Counted from the first letter of the stretch, positions 45,651 through 54,702 are shown. The stretch: DNA of 64,000 nucleotides from Domibacillus robiginosus (GCF_000966195.1 NZ_LAHL01000009.1:1-64000); one strand, 5' to 3'. Notes: generated by a model from the sequence alone, not told the origin. A program made the numbers and translations.

Positions 45651-46076
45651 TTAAAAAAGGTTTTTGTACTCGCCGTAGCCTTCCGCTTCGAGATCTTCTT
45701 TCCGGATAAAGCGAAGTGAAGCGGAATTGATGCAGTATCGCAGGCCGCCGGCTTCCATCGGGCCGTCCGGGAATACGTGGCCAAGGTGTGAATCAGCCGT
45801 TTTACTGCGGACCTCCGTGCGGATCATGCCGTGCGACAAATCCCGTTTCTCAAGCACTTCTGCCGCTTCGATTGGTCTGGTAAAGCTTGGCCAGCCGCAG
45901 CCGGCGTCGTATTTATCCTTGGAAGAAAAAAGCGGCTTGCCGGAAATCAGGTCCACATAAATGCCTTCAGCCGTTTCATTCCAGTACTCGTTATGAAAAG
46001 GCGGTTCTGTACCGTTTTCCTGGGTGACGCTGTATTGCATAGGCGTTAAAGTTTCTTTTAAGTTTTCTTTGTTCAT
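45651..46076 (-). CDS. msrB: Peptide methionine-R-sulfoxide reductase MsrB
   Basis: 141 residues from the ATG at 46074-46076 (GGAGGG at 7 nt). Family motifs: [48 protein letters not shown] and the catalytic Cys in [12 protein letters not shown]. Like B. subtilis MsrB it seems to lack the zinc-binding CxxC pairs. It reduces the R-epimer of methionine sulfoxide, with thioredoxin as electron donor. Coupled to msrA through an ATGA overlap. Confidence 0.94.
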   Translation of the reverse strand: MNKENLKETLTPMQYSVTQENGTEPPFHNEYWNETAEGIYVDLISGKPLFSSKDKYDAGCGWPSFTRPIEAAEVLEKRDLSHGMIRTEVRSKTADSHLGHVFPDGPMEAGGLRYCINSASLRFIRKEDLEAEGYGEYKNLF

Positions 46077-46597
46077 CGTACGTCCCTCCAATGTGATTGA
46101 ATAAAAGCAGCCCGTCCCGAGCCGGTTTGGTACGCATTGTAGTGTGCCGGATTTTTCTTATAGTAATCCTGATGATACTCTTCCGCCGGATAAAACGGCT
46201 CCGCCGGCAAAATGTCAACGACAATCGGCTTTTGGAAGCGGCCGCTTGCATTCAGTCGCTCCTTTGACTCCTCTGCCAGCCCTTTTTGCTTCTCCGTTGT
46301 GTAAAAAATCGCCGGCATATAAGAGCGGCCCCGGTCATAAAATTGACCTGTTGCATCTGTCGGGTCGATCTGCATCCAAAATACATCCAGCAGCTTTTCA
46401 TACGAAAAAACGTCGGGGTTAAACGTGATCTCAACCGCTTCTATATGGCCGGTTGCTCCGCTGCATACTTCTTCATACGTGGGGTTTTCCGTGTATCCCC
46501 CTGTATAACCGCTTATGACAGACTCAATGCCCGGCTGTTCGTGGAATGGCTTTACCATGCACCAAAAACAGCCTCCTGCAAAAATCGCTTTTTCCAT
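46073..46597 (-). CDS. msrA: Peptide methionine-S-sulfoxide reductase MsrA
   Basis: 174 residues; ATG after AGGAGG. The active-site motif GGCFWCM is at residues 8-14, followed by [31 protein letters not shown] and [10 protein letters not shown]. It repairs the S-epimer of methionine sulfoxide. The stop overlaps the msrB start, giving the msrA-msrB order on the minus strand. Confidence 0.94.
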   Translation of the reverse strand: MEKAIFAGGCFWCMVKPFHEQPGIESVISGYTGGYTENPTYEEVCSGATGHIEAVEITFNPDVFSYEKLLDVFWMQIDPTDATGQFYDRGRSYMPAIFYTTEKQKGLAEESKERLNASGRFQKPIVVDILPAEPFYPAEEYHQDYYKKNPAHYNAYQTGSGRAAFIQSHWRDVR

Positions 46598-46608
46598 GCT
46601 GCTGCCTC

Positions 46609-47187
46609 CTATTGTGCGGCACCTTCAGGCAGAAGAACCGCAAATTGAATATCGTCTTTTGCTAAATTAAATGATTCAGCTTTTACTCTCATGCCGTTAT
46701 CAAGCCGCATTTCGGCCAGTGACACGTATATCCGTTCTTCATCGGGCACAACATGTACCCAGTCCGGGAACGCGTATGCACTGTCAGCCGTTTTTAACAC
46801 GTAGGAAGCCGGAATGTCGAGCAGGCCGACACGAAGTCCCTTTTGGCGAAGCACAATATCGCCGTTTTCCATCGCTTCCGGCTCGAACGTCATGTAATAA
46901 TCGATGTCTGTGCCAAACACCGGGAAAGAGCCGTACAGTTCTACATCATTGCCAATGTACACATCGTAATCAATCGGCGCACTGCCGGCTTCTTTCGCTA
47001 AATAGTAGTTTACGAGCTGGTTCAGCTCCGCTTTCGAAGAGGTCACGTGAAAAGCCGTTTCCCCTTCAACTTCCACCATGGCCGGTTTTTCCGCACCTGA
47101 TGGAAGAAAAATAAGAATAAAAAGAATGGCAAACAAAGCTGCTACACTGCCCAATAGTAAAAAAAAGGCCACTTTCCATTTTGTCAA
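46609..47187 (-). CDS. ypmS: YpmS family membrane-anchored protein (DUF2140)
   Basis: 192 residues from TTG at 47185-47187 with GAGGG 6 nt upstream. An N-terminal signal-anchor ([20 protein letters not shown]) precedes an extracytoplasmic domain typical of YpmS ([35 protein letters not shown]). The start overlaps the ypmR stop. Conserved in Bacilli; function unknown. MsrA follows after 11 bp. Confidence 0.88.
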   Translation of the reverse strand: MTKWKVAFFLLLGSVAALFAILFILIFLPSGAEKPAMVEVEGETAFHVTSSKAELNQLVNYYLAKEAGSAPIDYDVYIGNDVELYGSFPVFGTDIDYYMTFEPEAMENGDIVLRQKGLRVGLLDIPASYVLKTADSAYAFPDWVHVVPDEERIYVSLAEMRLDNGMRVKAESFNLAKDDIQFAVLLPEGAAQ

Positions 47188-47963
47188 TTTGATCCCTCAT
47201 TTGGCATTACAATTTTTTGGCTGGTCAATTCTTCAAGCGGATCTCCATTGATCTCATCAAAAATGCGGCCTGCCATTTGCTCATACCCGATATCATTCGG
47301 ATGAAACTGATCTTCGAAAAACAGTCCGTCACTGCCTTCGCCAAAAATCGTTTCCACATTTACAAAAACAGTCCGATCAAATGAAGCGGCCACTTCCTCC
47401 GCCTGCTTGTTCCACGCTTGAACGATTGCTTCGTCGTCCTCCGTGTCTATAAAAACACGGCCAAATGGATTGTAAATACCAATCAGTACAATACCCGCAT
47501 CCTCGTTAATAGACCTGATTTCCTCAAGCACCGTACGAATCCGGTCCCCGTAACCCTCTTCTTCTCGTTCAAACGTCTCAACCGTTAAATGTGACCAGTT
47601 TTCCTTCACTACTTTTACAACATCATTGCCGCCGATCGTGACCATGACCATATCGGCTTTTTGAATATCTGCTCCAATGTCTTCTTTTTTCAGCCGTTTG
47701 ATCAGCTGATCTGTGCGATTGCCCCGTTTGCCGTGATTGACAAACGACGCATCCTTTACTTCATCAAGCGACTCCAGCTGATCTTCTAAATACGGAATAT
47801 AACCGCCGGAGTTTGTGCTGTCCCCGACTCCCTCTGTCAAGGAATCGCCAATTGACACAATGCTTATATCTTGCGGAACGCTTGTTTCAACTGTTTCCTG
47901 TGCGCCATCTGTACATCCAGCCAGCAGCACCGTCAGAATTATGCCCGCTACTTTCCATTTCAA
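47184..47963 (-). CDS. ypmR: SGNH/GDSL lipoprotein hydrolase YpmR
   Basis: About 259 residues from TTG at 47961-47963 (GAGGTGA 5 nt upstream); GTG at 47970-47972 is an alternative. Lipobox TVLLAGC. The SGNH set is intact: SIGDSLTEGVG (Ser), GKRGNRTD (Gly), TIGGNDVVK (Asn) and DQFHPNDIGYEQMA (Asp-His). Probably an esterase on the outer face of the membrane. Coupled to ypmS. Confidence 0.9.
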   Translation of the reverse strand: MKWKVAGIILTVLLAGCTDGAQETVETSVPQDISIVSIGDSLTEGVGDSTNSGGYIPYLEDQLESLDEVKDASFVNHGKRGNRTDQLIKRLKKEDIGADIQKADMVMVTIGGNDVVKVVKENWSHLTVETFEREEEGYGDRIRTVLEEIRSINEDAGIVLIGIYNPFGRVFIDTEDDEAIVQAWNKQAEEVAASFDRTVFVNVETIFGEGSDGLFFEDQFHPNDIGYEQMAGRIFDEINGDPLEELTSQKIVMPNEGSN

Positions 47964-48090
47964 CGCGGTCACCTCTTCTTCTTCAAAATCGTATCATGTT
48001 CCCAGCACAGTTGAAAGTGATTGGGTTTCAATGTATGATTATATCAGTTTTTTCGGTATTCTTCTATTTTGAAAGGGGCAGAAAAAAGAG

Positions 48091-48585
48091 TTGAAAAAGA
48101 AACTAGCAATCCTTATCTTTGGAATGTCTATTCCTTTTGCGGCTGCCTGCGGACAGGAAGCTACAAAGGATTCCGATTCCCATACAGCCCATACGCACAC
48201 AACCGCAAACGGTGATCTACAGGAAGTAACAGCTTCGGCTGACACTTTACCGTCTTTTTTAGATAATAAAGACGACAACATGCGGGCGGTGTACCGAGCG
48301 GCTGCCAAACATGCAGACGTGCTGGATCAAATGCCGTGCTACTGCGGCTGCGGTGAATCTGCCGGCCACCGAAGCAACTTAAACTGTTTTATCGCCGAGC
48401 GAAACGGTGACGAAATTACATGGGATGACCACGGGACGCGCTGCGGTGTTTGCCTTGATATTGCCGCCACAACAGCAGCCATGACCGAAGAAGGAAAATC
48501 ACCGAGTGACATTCGGTCTTATATTGATCATACGTACAGCGAAGGCTACGCAGAACCAACTCCAACTCCCCTTCCAGGTGCTTAA
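48091..48585 (+). CDS. PCYCGC-motif lipoprotein
   Basis: 164 residues from TTG at 48091. A signal with lipobox-like PFAAACG, then a His-rich linker (TAHTHTTANG) and the PCYCGC motif (MPCYCGCGESAGHRSNLNCF), with more Cys in RCGVCLDIAA. The Cys/His content suggests metal binding, perhaps copper. Known only as a conserved Bacillus surface protein; the function is not established. Divergent from ypmR. Confidence 0.82.
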   Translation: MKKKLAILIFGMSIPFAAACGQEATKDSDSHTAHTHTTANGDLQEVTASADTLPSFLDNKDDNMRAVYRAAAKHADVLDQMPCYCGCGESAGHRSNLNCFIAERNGDEITWDDHGTRCGVCLDIAATTAAMTEEGKSPSDIRSYIDHTYSEGYAEPTPTPLPGA

Positions 48586-48682
48586 ACAAAGTGCCTCGGA
48601 CTGCAGGCCAATGATCGAGTTACGATGATGATATTTTTCTTTTAAAAAAGCGGTGTAAATAAAGCCGATAATAGTAATGAAA

Positions 48683-48712
48683 ATAGACCGCCCGTATAAA
48701 CGGCGGTCTTTC
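48683..48712. terminator. Terminator between convergent genes
   Basis: AGACCGCC and GGCGGTCT stem around GTATAAAC, with T-rich tracts on both sides. Serves the convergent 48091 and 48734 genes. Confidence 0.75.
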
Positions 48713-48733
48713 TTTCATATTTAAGAGAAGTGG

Positions 48734-49018
48734 CTATACCGTTTCCCTTTCTTTTTCCTTGAAGACAGCTGCCAATACCATAACAAGTCCTACAAGAAAG
48801 ATGATAGGAAACAGATATAACATCAGTAACGCAGCCCAACCATTTTGAACAATAAATGCAACAGTTAAACCGATGGCAAAAGACAAAAACGGAGCTATTA
48901 CTATCATGGTGGTGACGCCCCAGGTGATTAATTTTCTTTTTTTCGACTTTCCTATACTTAGCTGATAAGCCACTATTGAGCCGAGAATAGAAATGGCCAG
49001 TGCTACCCCTATTGCCAC
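48734..49018 (-). CDS. Small membrane protein, 94 aa
   Basis: GTG start at 49016-49018 with AAGGGGTGA 6 nt upstream. Three hydrophobic segments (VALAISILGSIVAYQL, WGVTTMIVIAPFLSFAIGL and LLMLYLFPIIFLVGLVMVLA) with a KKRK loop. Family unknown. Confidence 0.72.
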   Translation of the reverse strand: MAIGVALAISILGSIVAYQLSIGKSKKRKLITWGVTTMIVIAPFLSFAIGLTVAFIVQNGWAALLMLYLFPIIFLVGLVMVLAAVFKEKERETV

Positions 49019-49099
49019 GTAACGTCACCCCTTTCTCTTATTATATGAAAAATATTTTCTCTGATGTGGAAAAATTAACGATGAATAGGAATGGCGTCT

Positions 49100-49567
49100 T
49101 TTAAAGTGATAAAATGCTATCCGCGAAGTCTAACAGGCTTCGCTTACCGGCTCTTTTGTAAAAGCGAAAGTGTATGTGAAATTTTTCTTTTGTAGCTTGT
49201 CCGAAAGCCCCTCTTTTGAAAAACAGCGTCAGTGGATTGCGGGCTGGCGGCTTCGCTAATAGCAGGAGCGGAATTCTGCGCCGACAGCCCACCGCCCTTT
49301 GTACTTCTGAAAAATAGGGAGGTTGAAAGGAAAGAGTATTTCTGTTCTTTCTAGCAAAGAAAGGGAAACACACCGGGTTTCACTGACTTCCTTTCCTCCC
49401 CATAAGAGCGGCAGGCGCGGGGCGCAGACTCCTCAGTGACTAGCCGAGCTCACCGCCTGCCTCTTGGAAAGCGAAGCCCCGTGAATGCCCATCTTTCTAT
49501 GCTTCGACCAAGAACAGTCATAGATTCTGAGGATGATGCAGCCCGACAACCTCATATTTCAACAGAA
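49100..49567. repeat. Intergenic repeat element R4
   Basis: The right end CATATTTCAACAG (49555-49566 region) matches R1 and R3. The core has GGCGCAGACTCC, GCTCACCGCCTGCC and a long AT-rich insert (AGGAAAGAGTATTTCTG). The left end near 49100 is not clear. It lies between divergent genes, where no terminator would be expected, yet one follows it. Confidence 0.65.
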
Positions 49568-49568
49568 T

Positions 49569-49597
49569 GAGGCGCTTAAACAAAGCGCTTTTTTCTT
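49569..49597 (+). terminator. Orphan terminator hairpin beside R4
   Basis: GGCGCTT and AAGCGC... stem with a T run, just right of R4. No plus-strand gene ends here, so it may have been carried in or left behind. Confidence 0.6.
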
Positions 49598-49661
49598 TTC
49601 CTCGTTTAATTGGTTTAACTGTGGTATAATTTGGGTACGTCAAACAAGAGGATGAGGTACC

Positions 49662-50030
49662 ATGAGTATCAACGTTTTTCTCGACGACTACCGCACATGT
49701 CCTCCTGACCATACACTCGTTGAAACCATTGACGAATGTTTTGATTTGTTAAAAAATCATGCTATCGGCCATTTATCGCTCGATCATGATTTAGTCAGTA
49801 AAAGCAGGAATGGCTTTCTTCTCGTTCAGCTTATGGTCGAGCACCAGCTGTTCGCGGAGCGGATCACCATTCATTCAGCCAATTCAGCAGGTGGAAAAGC
49901 GATGTACCGCTTCTTAAAGCAGGCGCAGTCCGATGACAAAATGCCGCGGTGCATTCAAGTAACACTTCGTCCTTTGCCGCTTCATCCACCGATAGATTCA
50001 TATAAAAAAAACAGGAACCGCTTTTTGTAA
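49662..50030 (+). CDS. Cyclic-phosphate-processing receiver-domain (cPPR) protein
   Basis: 122 residues; GAGG before ATG. The pattern SINVFLDDYRTCP, IGHLSLDHDL and RITIHSANSAGGKAMYR matches the cPPR family, a receiver-like domain with conserved Asp and His that is thought to process cyclic phosphates and is often found in RNA-repair or defence contexts. Here it stands alone. The C-terminus ends inside the shared terminator at 50005-50048. Confidence 0.75.
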   Translation: MSINVFLDDYRTCPPDHTLVETIDECFDLLKNHAIGHLSLDHDLVSKSRNGFLLVQLMVEHQLFAERITIHSANSAGGKAMYRFLKQAQSDDKMPRCIQVTLRPLPLHPPIDSYKKNRNRFL

Positions 50031-50048
50031 GCCGGCTCCTGTTTTTTT
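50005..50048. terminator. Bidirectional terminator
   Basis: AAAACAGGAACCG pairs with CGGCTCCTGTTTT, between the convergent cPPR and DegV-family genes. Confidence 0.82.
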
Positions 50049-50054
50049 ATTGCG

Positions 50055-50903
50055 TTATTTTGCCTGATACATAATCCCGACTGCTCCCGGGCCTGCGTGG
50101 GTGGAAATAATAGGTGCCGTCACCCCAACCTCTACTCCGGTAAAGCCTGTCATTCTCTCTACTTCTTCCTTGAGCTTTTCCGAAAACGCGGCACTGTTGC
50201 GGCCGGCGTGCATAATCGAAAAATGAACAAGCTCTTTGCCGGCAAGCTCCTCTGCGAGCTGGTCCGTGAAAAAACGCAGCCCTTTCGCATGGGACCGGAC
50301 TTTCGTCACCGGTGACAGCGCGCCAATATCCAAATTGGCGATCGGCTTAATGTTTAAAAGAGAGCCGATAAACCCTTTTGCTCGTCCGATCCGTCCGCCT
50401 TTGATCAGGTTTTCCAGTGTATCGACCATAATGTACAGCTTTGTTTGATCTCTTACTTCTTCCAGACGAGCGGTAATCTCTGTGACACTGTGGCCGGAAG
50501 AAGCCATCCGAGCTGCTTCCAATACCTGATAGGAAAGCGCTTTTGAAATATAGCGGGAATCTATAACGGTAACATTGGACGAAGACATCTCGGCCGCCTG
50601 CTTCGCTGATTGATAGGTTCCGCTCATGGATCCCGTCATATGAATCGAAATGATCTCGCTTCCGTCTGCACCAAGCTGGTTATATACCTCAAGAAACTGG
50701 CCGACAGGCGGCTGTGATGTTTTTGGCAGCTCGGCTGCGGCAGCCATTTTATCTAAAAACTCCTCCGCCGAAATATCAACCGTATCTAAATACGTTTTTC
50801 CATCAATTAACACAGTAAGCGGCACCATGGTAATGCCCATTTTTTGGAGCTCATTGCTCGTCATATCAAGTGCCGAGTCTGTTACAATTTTAATCCTGCC
50901 CAT
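50055..50903 (-). CDS. DegV family fatty-acid-binding protein
   Basis: 282 residues from the ATG at 50901-50903 (AAGGA at 6 nt). Signature blocks: KIVTDSALDMTSNELQKMGI, LPKTSQPPVGQF, ISIHMTGSMSGTYQSAKQA and GAGPGAVGIMYQ-like end (STHAGPGAVGIM). DegV/FakB-type proteins bind a fatty acid for phosphorylation by FakA. No fakA is in the window. Confidence 0.9.
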   Translation of the reverse strand: MGRIKIVTDSALDMTSNELQKMGITMVPLTVLIDGKTYLDTVDISAEEFLDKMAAAAELPKTSQPPVGQFLEVYNQLGADGSEIISIHMTGSMSGTYQSAKQAAEMSSSNVTVIDSRYISKALSYQVLEAARMASSGHSVTEITARLEEVRDQTKLYIMVDTLENLIKGGRIGRAKGFIGSLLNIKPIANLDIGALSPVTKVRSHAKGLRFFTDQLAEELAGKELVHFSIMHAGRNSAAFSEKLKEEVERMTGFTGVEVGVTAPIISTHAGPGAVGIMYQAK

Positions 50904-50997
50904 ATCCATTCCTTCTTTCCTGCCATTCAACATGCTTATGCTTTATTTTACTATTCTTTATCCGTTCTTCCCACATTATTAACACTTTTCATCAAAA

Positions 50998-51023
50998 AAG
51001 AAGGAGACAAAAGTCCCCTTCTT
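50998..51023 (-). terminator. Terminator of the ABC operon
   Basis: GAAGGGGACTTTTGTCTCCTTC hairpin on the minus strand followed by TTTTTTG, 2 bp beyond the ATPase stop. Confidence 0.83.
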
Positions 51024-51024
51024 T

Positions 51025-51819
51025 TTAAGATAGCAGCGACCGGTCGCTTAACCCTCCGCCACCTTTTATTTTTTGGAATTCTGCCAGCAGCTTTTCCACT
51101 GTGAGCCGGCGCTTTTCCGCTTCGTTCGCCGTGAAAATAATCTGCCCTTTGTCCATCATAATCAGCCGGTTGCCAAGGTCGAGCGCCTGCTGCATATTAT
51201 GGGTAACCATCAATGTTGTCAGGCCGAGCTTGTCGACAATTTCTTTTGTTAAATTTGTAATCAGCTCTGCTCTCGACGGGTCGAGCGCCGCCGTATGCTC
51301 ATCCAAAAGCAAAATTTTCGGATCGGTGAACGTCGCCATCAAAAGAGAAAGCGCCTGCCGCTCTCCGCCTGAAAGCAGGCCGACTTTTGCCTGCAGCCGG
51401 TTTTCTAAGCCTAGATGTAGCATCTCCAGCTTTTCCCGGTAAAAATCACGCCGTTTTTTTGTGACGCCAAAAGCAAGCGTGCGTGTTTTCGTCCGGTTGT
51501 AGGCAAGAGCCAGGTTTTCTTCAATCGTCATAGTCGGGGCTGTTCCTGCCATCGGGTCCTGAAACACGCGGCCAATTTTGGATGCCCGCTTGTGCTCTGC
51601 AAGCGACGTCATGTTTGTTCCGTCAATGGTGACCGTTCCCATGTCCGGTGTCAGCTTTCCGGAAATCACATTCATGAGCGTGGATTTTCCTGCGCCATTC
51701 GAGCCGATGACAGTAACAAAATCGCCCGGCTTCATCGATAAGCTGACCCGGTTCAAAGCGATCTTTTCATCCGGCGTTCCTTCATAAAACACTTTAAAGA
51801 TTTGATTCATTTCAAGCAT
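51025..51819 (-). CDS. ABC transporter ATP-binding protein (TrpXYZ-like importer)
   Basis: 264 residues from the ATG at 51817-51819 (GGGAGG at 8 nt). Walker A GSNGAGKST, Q-loop FQDPMAGTAPTMT, signature LSGGERQALSLLMA, Walker B KILLLDEHTAALD and the switch histidine VTHNM are all present. It overlaps the permease stop by 8 nt. It energises the adjacent permease; the solute is inferred from the substrate-binding protein as probably an aromatic amino acid or related compound. Confidence 0.92.
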   Translation of the reverse strand: MLEMNQIFKVFYEGTPDEKIALNRVSLSMKPGDFVTVIGSNGAGKSTLMNVISGKLTPDMGTVTIDGTNMTSLAEHKRASKIGRVFQDPMAGTAPTMTIEENLALAYNRTKTRTLAFGVTKKRRDFYREKLEMLHLGLENRLQAKVGLLSGGERQALSLLMATFTDPKILLLDEHTAALDPSRAELITNLTKEIVDKLGLTTLMVTHNMQQALDLGNRLIMMDKGQIIFTANEAEKRRLTVEKLLAEFQKIKGGGGLSDRSLLS

Positions 51820-52729
51820 GGCTGCTGCCTCCCAACTGCTGGAGCCGTTTTTTCTTTCGTGCTGCTGCTTTTTGCCGGTCGACGACTTTTGGCAGCACAA
51901 GAGCGATAATAACGATAATGGCCGTAATGAGCTTCATATCACCGGTATCTAAAAATTCGATCCGGAGAGCCAGCGTAACAATCATCCGGTATAAAATCGC
52001 CCCGATAACCACCGCAAGCGTTGCACGGGCAATCGAGGAATGGCCGACAACCGCTTCGCCGATAATAACCGAAGCAAGGCCAATAACAATCATCCCAATT
52101 CCCATTCCCACATCGTTAAATCCGTTGTACTGCGCCACAAGAGCGCCAGAGAACGCAACCAGGGCATTTGAAAGGCCAAGGCCGAGCACCTTCATCCAGC
52201 CTGTGTTCGCCGAAAAGCTCCGCACCATGCCTTCGTTGTCTCCAACTGCACGCAGGCTCAGGCCCACTTCGGTTTTCAGGAATACATCCGTTACGATTTT
52301 AATCACAAGCGTCACGAGGAGCATAAACAGCAAAATGCTCCACTCAGAGGCAAACCAGCCGTTGATTTTCGTGATCACCGTTTCCTCGGCCAGAAGCGGC
52401 ACGTTCGGCTTGCCCATAATCCGTAGATTAATAGAATACAGAGCAATCATCATTAAAATACCGGACAAAAGCGGATTAATGCCGCCTTTTGTATGCAAAA
52501 TCCCAGTGACACACCCCGCCAGAAAACCGGCGAACAGGGCCACGATCGTCGCGATAAATGGGTCGCTCCCGTTCACAATCATAATAGAAGCAACCGCTCC
52601 GCCTGTTACAAAGCTTCCGTCTACGGTCAGGTCCGGAAAATCCAGCACCCGGAATGACAAATAAACACCCAGTGCCATAATCGCATAAATGACGCCCGAT
52701 TCCACGGCGCCAAACATTGCTGTCATCAT
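51812..52729 (-). CDS. ABC transporter permease (LivH/TrpY-like)
   Basis: 305 residues from the ATG at 52727-52729 (GGGGGA 7 nt upstream). About eight hydrophobic segments and the LivH/RbsC-like pattern FRVLDFPDLTVDGSFVTGG, LRAVGDNEGMVRSF and MIVIGLASVIIGEAVVG. Forms the membrane channel of the importer; coupled to the ATPase gene. The C-terminus is basic (AAARKKKRL). Confidence 0.91.
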   Translation of the reverse strand: MMTAMFGAVESGVIYAIMALGVYLSFRVLDFPDLTVDGSFVTGGAVASIMIVNGSDPFIATIVALFAGFLAGCVTGILHTKGGINPLLSGILMMIALYSINLRIMGKPNVPLLAEETVITKINGWFASEWSILLFMLLVTLVIKIVTDVFLKTEVGLSLRAVGDNEGMVRSFSANTGWMKVLGLGLSNALVAFSGALVAQYNGFNDVGMGIGMIVIGLASVIIGEAVVGHSSIARATLAVVIGAILYRMIVTLALRIEFLDTGDMKLITAIIVIIALVLPKVVDRQKAAARKKKRLQQLGGSSHA

Positions 52730-52751
52730 CAAGAAATCCCCCTATATACAA

Positions 52752-52785
52752 GAAAAGAGCGCCCGGTGAAGGCGCACCTTTTCCA
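52752..52785 (-). terminator. Attenuator-like hairpin between binding-protein and permease genes
   Basis: On the minus strand GGTGCGCC and GGGCGCTC form a stem followed by TTTTC. It likely lowers transcription into the permease, giving more binding protein than permease. Confidence 0.65.
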
Positions 52786-52786
52786 C

Positions 52787-53779
52787 TCATTTTACAATCT
52801 CTGCATCCTGCTTCCATTCATCTTTAATGTCAATATTCATTTCAGCTGCTGCTTTTTCATTGATCACAAGCTTTAAATCCTGCGGCGGAAGCACCGGAAG
52901 ATCACCCGCTTTTGCTTCCCCTTTTAAAATTTGTGCCGCCATCTTGCCGGCTTCCTTGCCGATATTTTCATAATCAAAGCCGTACGCCGCAAAGCCGCCG
53001 CGCACAACCGAATCTTTTTCGCCGACAAAGAGCGGGATATCTTCATCGTTGGCTACTTGAATCACTGATTCTAGTGCTGATACAACGGTATTGTCTGTGA
53101 AAATATAAAACGAATCAACTTTGCCGACCAGGCTTTCTGCTGCCTGCTTCACTTCAGAAGAAGTGGAAACCGTGACCGGCGTCATTTTCAAACCATTTTC
53201 TTTTAAAATCGAGTCAATTTGCTCCGCCTGTGCCACTGAGTTTTGTTCACCTGCGTTGTAAATAACACCGACGTTTTTGCCTTCTACCGCTTCGCTCATG
53301 AATTTCACCGTGTTGGAAATAGCATCAGGATGCAAATCAAGTGTCCCCGTTACATTGCCGCCCGGCGCTTCAGTATCTTTCACTAGTCCAGCTGCGACTG
53401 CATCGGTTACCGATGTGAATACGATCGGAATATCTTTTGTTGCATTCAGCGCCGCTGTCGCACTTGGCGTCGAGTTAGCGAAAATCAAATCCACGTCATC
53501 CGCTACAAAGTTCTGGGCGATCGTCTGGTTATTATTTTGGTCACCCTGTGCATTTTGCTCATCAAACTCCACAGAAACGCCCGCTTCTTCCAGCCCTTCC
53601 TGAAACCCTTTGTATGCGTTATCGAGCGATGGATGCTCCACAAACTGTGTAATCCCTACTTTATATGTATCCCCTTCTGTTGAACCGCCTGAATCTGTTT
53701 GGGCTTCTTCTTCACCCCCGCATGCTGCCAGCATCATGGCCGCTGCACCCGTTGTCATCATCCATTTCCATTTACTCAT
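52787..53779 (-). CDS. ABC transporter substrate-binding lipoprotein (TrpX family)
   Basis: 330 residues. Lipobox MMLAACG, a Gly/Ser/acidic linker and a periplasmic-binding fold of the BMP/TrpX type: YKVGITQFVEHPSLDNAYKG, DLIFANSTPSATAA, VIYNAGEQNSVAQAEQ and SFYIFTDNTVVSALES. Family members bind tryptophan or tyrosine. No T-box is visible in the 140-bp leader, so control differs from the usual trp-type cases. Confidence 0.9.
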   Translation of the reverse strand: MSKWKWMMTTGAAAMMLAACGGEEEAQTDSGGSTEGDTYKVGITQFVEHPSLDNAYKGFQEGLEEAGVSVEFDEQNAQGDQNNNQTIAQNFVADDVDLIFANSTPSATAALNATKDIPIVFTSVTDAVAAGLVKDTEAPGGNVTGTLDLHPDAISNTVKFMSEAVEGKNVGVIYNAGEQNSVAQAEQIDSILKENGLKMTPVTVSTSSEVKQAAESLVGKVDSFYIFTDNTVVSALESVIQVANDEDIPLFVGEKDSVVRGGFAAYGFDYENIGKEAGKMAAQILKGEAKAGDLPVLPPQDLKLVINEKAAAEMNIDIKDEWKQDAEIVK

Positions 53780-53903
53780 CCCTAAAATGCCCCCTCTTTT
53801 TTGCTAAAACGCTTTTATGTAGTAAATTAATTTTTATTATCGTCGAATAATAACAGAAAAGCAAGAATTTTTTAAATATACTGCGCAACAAATGGCCCAT
53901 AAA

Positions 53904-53933
53904 AAAACGACAAGGCAGGTTACCTTGTCGTCC
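53904..53933 (-). terminator. Terminator overlapping the dfrA stop
   Basis: ACGACAAGG and CCTTGTCGT stem covers the last codons and stop (53920-53922) of dfrA. Confidence 0.75.
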
Positions 53934-54408
53934 GGTCATACACACAAAAGAAATAATCGTATGGATTTTCTTCGTTTTTTTCTCCTTTTGTACAGGAGGT
54001 TTCTTTAAATTCATCCCATGGAATAAAGTCAATGACTGTATCCCCTTCGAATTCCGCTTCAATTTTTGTTACATATAAACGGTCTGCTTCTGGAAGAAAC
54101 TGCTTGAATACATTGGCGCCGCCGATAATAAAAATGTCCTGGTCTTTGGCCCGCTGCAGTACTTCTTCCTTTGAATGAACAACACTAACTCCTTCCTGGT
54201 GAAAATCAGAATCCGTCGTCAGTATAATATTTTCCCGCTTTGGCAGCGGCTTGCTTCCAAAAGACGCGAATGTTTTTCTCCCCATCACAATCGGGTATCC
54301 AAGCGTCGTTCGTTTAAAAAAGCGCAAATCCTCCGGCAGGCGCCACGGTAGATCGTTATCGCGGCCGATGACGCCGCCCTTCGCCTGTGCCCAAATAAAT
54401 GAAATCAT
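53920..54408 (-). CDS. dfrA: Dihydrofolate reductase DfrA
   Basis: 162 residues from the ATG at 54406-54408 (AAGGAGAG 7 nt upstream). DHFR motifs: ISFIWAQAKGGVIGRDNDLP, WRLPEDLRFFKRTT (catalytic acidic residue), VMGRKTFASF and IFIIGGANVFKQF. It reduces dihydrofolate with NADPH, the partner reaction of thymidylate synthase; thyA lies just upstream on the same strand, separated by the 69-aa gene and repeat R2. Confidence 0.94.
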   Translation of the reverse strand: MISFIWAQAKGGVIGRDNDLPWRLPEDLRFFKRTTLGYPIVMGRKTFASFGSKPLPKRENIILTTDSDFHQEGVSVVHSKEEVLQRAKDQDIFIIGGANVFKQFLPEADRLYVTKIEAEFEGDTVIDFIPWDEFKETSCTKGEKNEENPYDYFFCVYDRTTR

Positions 54409-54492
54409 TGTTTGTCTCTCCTTCGTTTCCTTCTCGTTCACATCGTACCATATTTCCATCCATCATATGAAAAAAGCAACCGCCCGGATGCT

Positions 54493-54702
54493 TTATTCGA
54501 TCATTTTAGCCGTTTGCCCGTCCGGTTGAATGTCCAGCTGTTTATTGCAGGCTATTTTAATATCACCGTCCGTTACCGTCATGGTGACAATGGTGCCGTC
54601 ATCGTATTCAATGGTAGAAACCGTTTGATCCGGCGCAAATTCGTCCACTGATTTTTTGATGACCTTGCGTCCCTCTCCTAAAATATGCAGTGTCTGGCTC
54701 AT
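54493..54702 (-). CDS. Hypothetical protein, 69 aa
   Basis: ATG at 54700-54702 with GAGGG at 7 nt. The sequence MSQTLHILGEGRKVIKKSVD and DDGTIVTMTVTDGDI looks like a small soluble beta protein. No family recognised. It lies between dfrA and the thyA terminator. Confidence 0.62.
   Translation of the reverse strand: MSQTLHILGEGRKVIKKSVDEFAPDQTVSTIEYDDGTIVTMTVTDGDIKIACNKQLDIQPDGQTAKMIE

Noticed and set aside
53780-53919. Possible T-box leader before the TrpX-type binding-protein gene
   Set aside because: The leader is too short and shows no T-box consensus or specifier-like structure.
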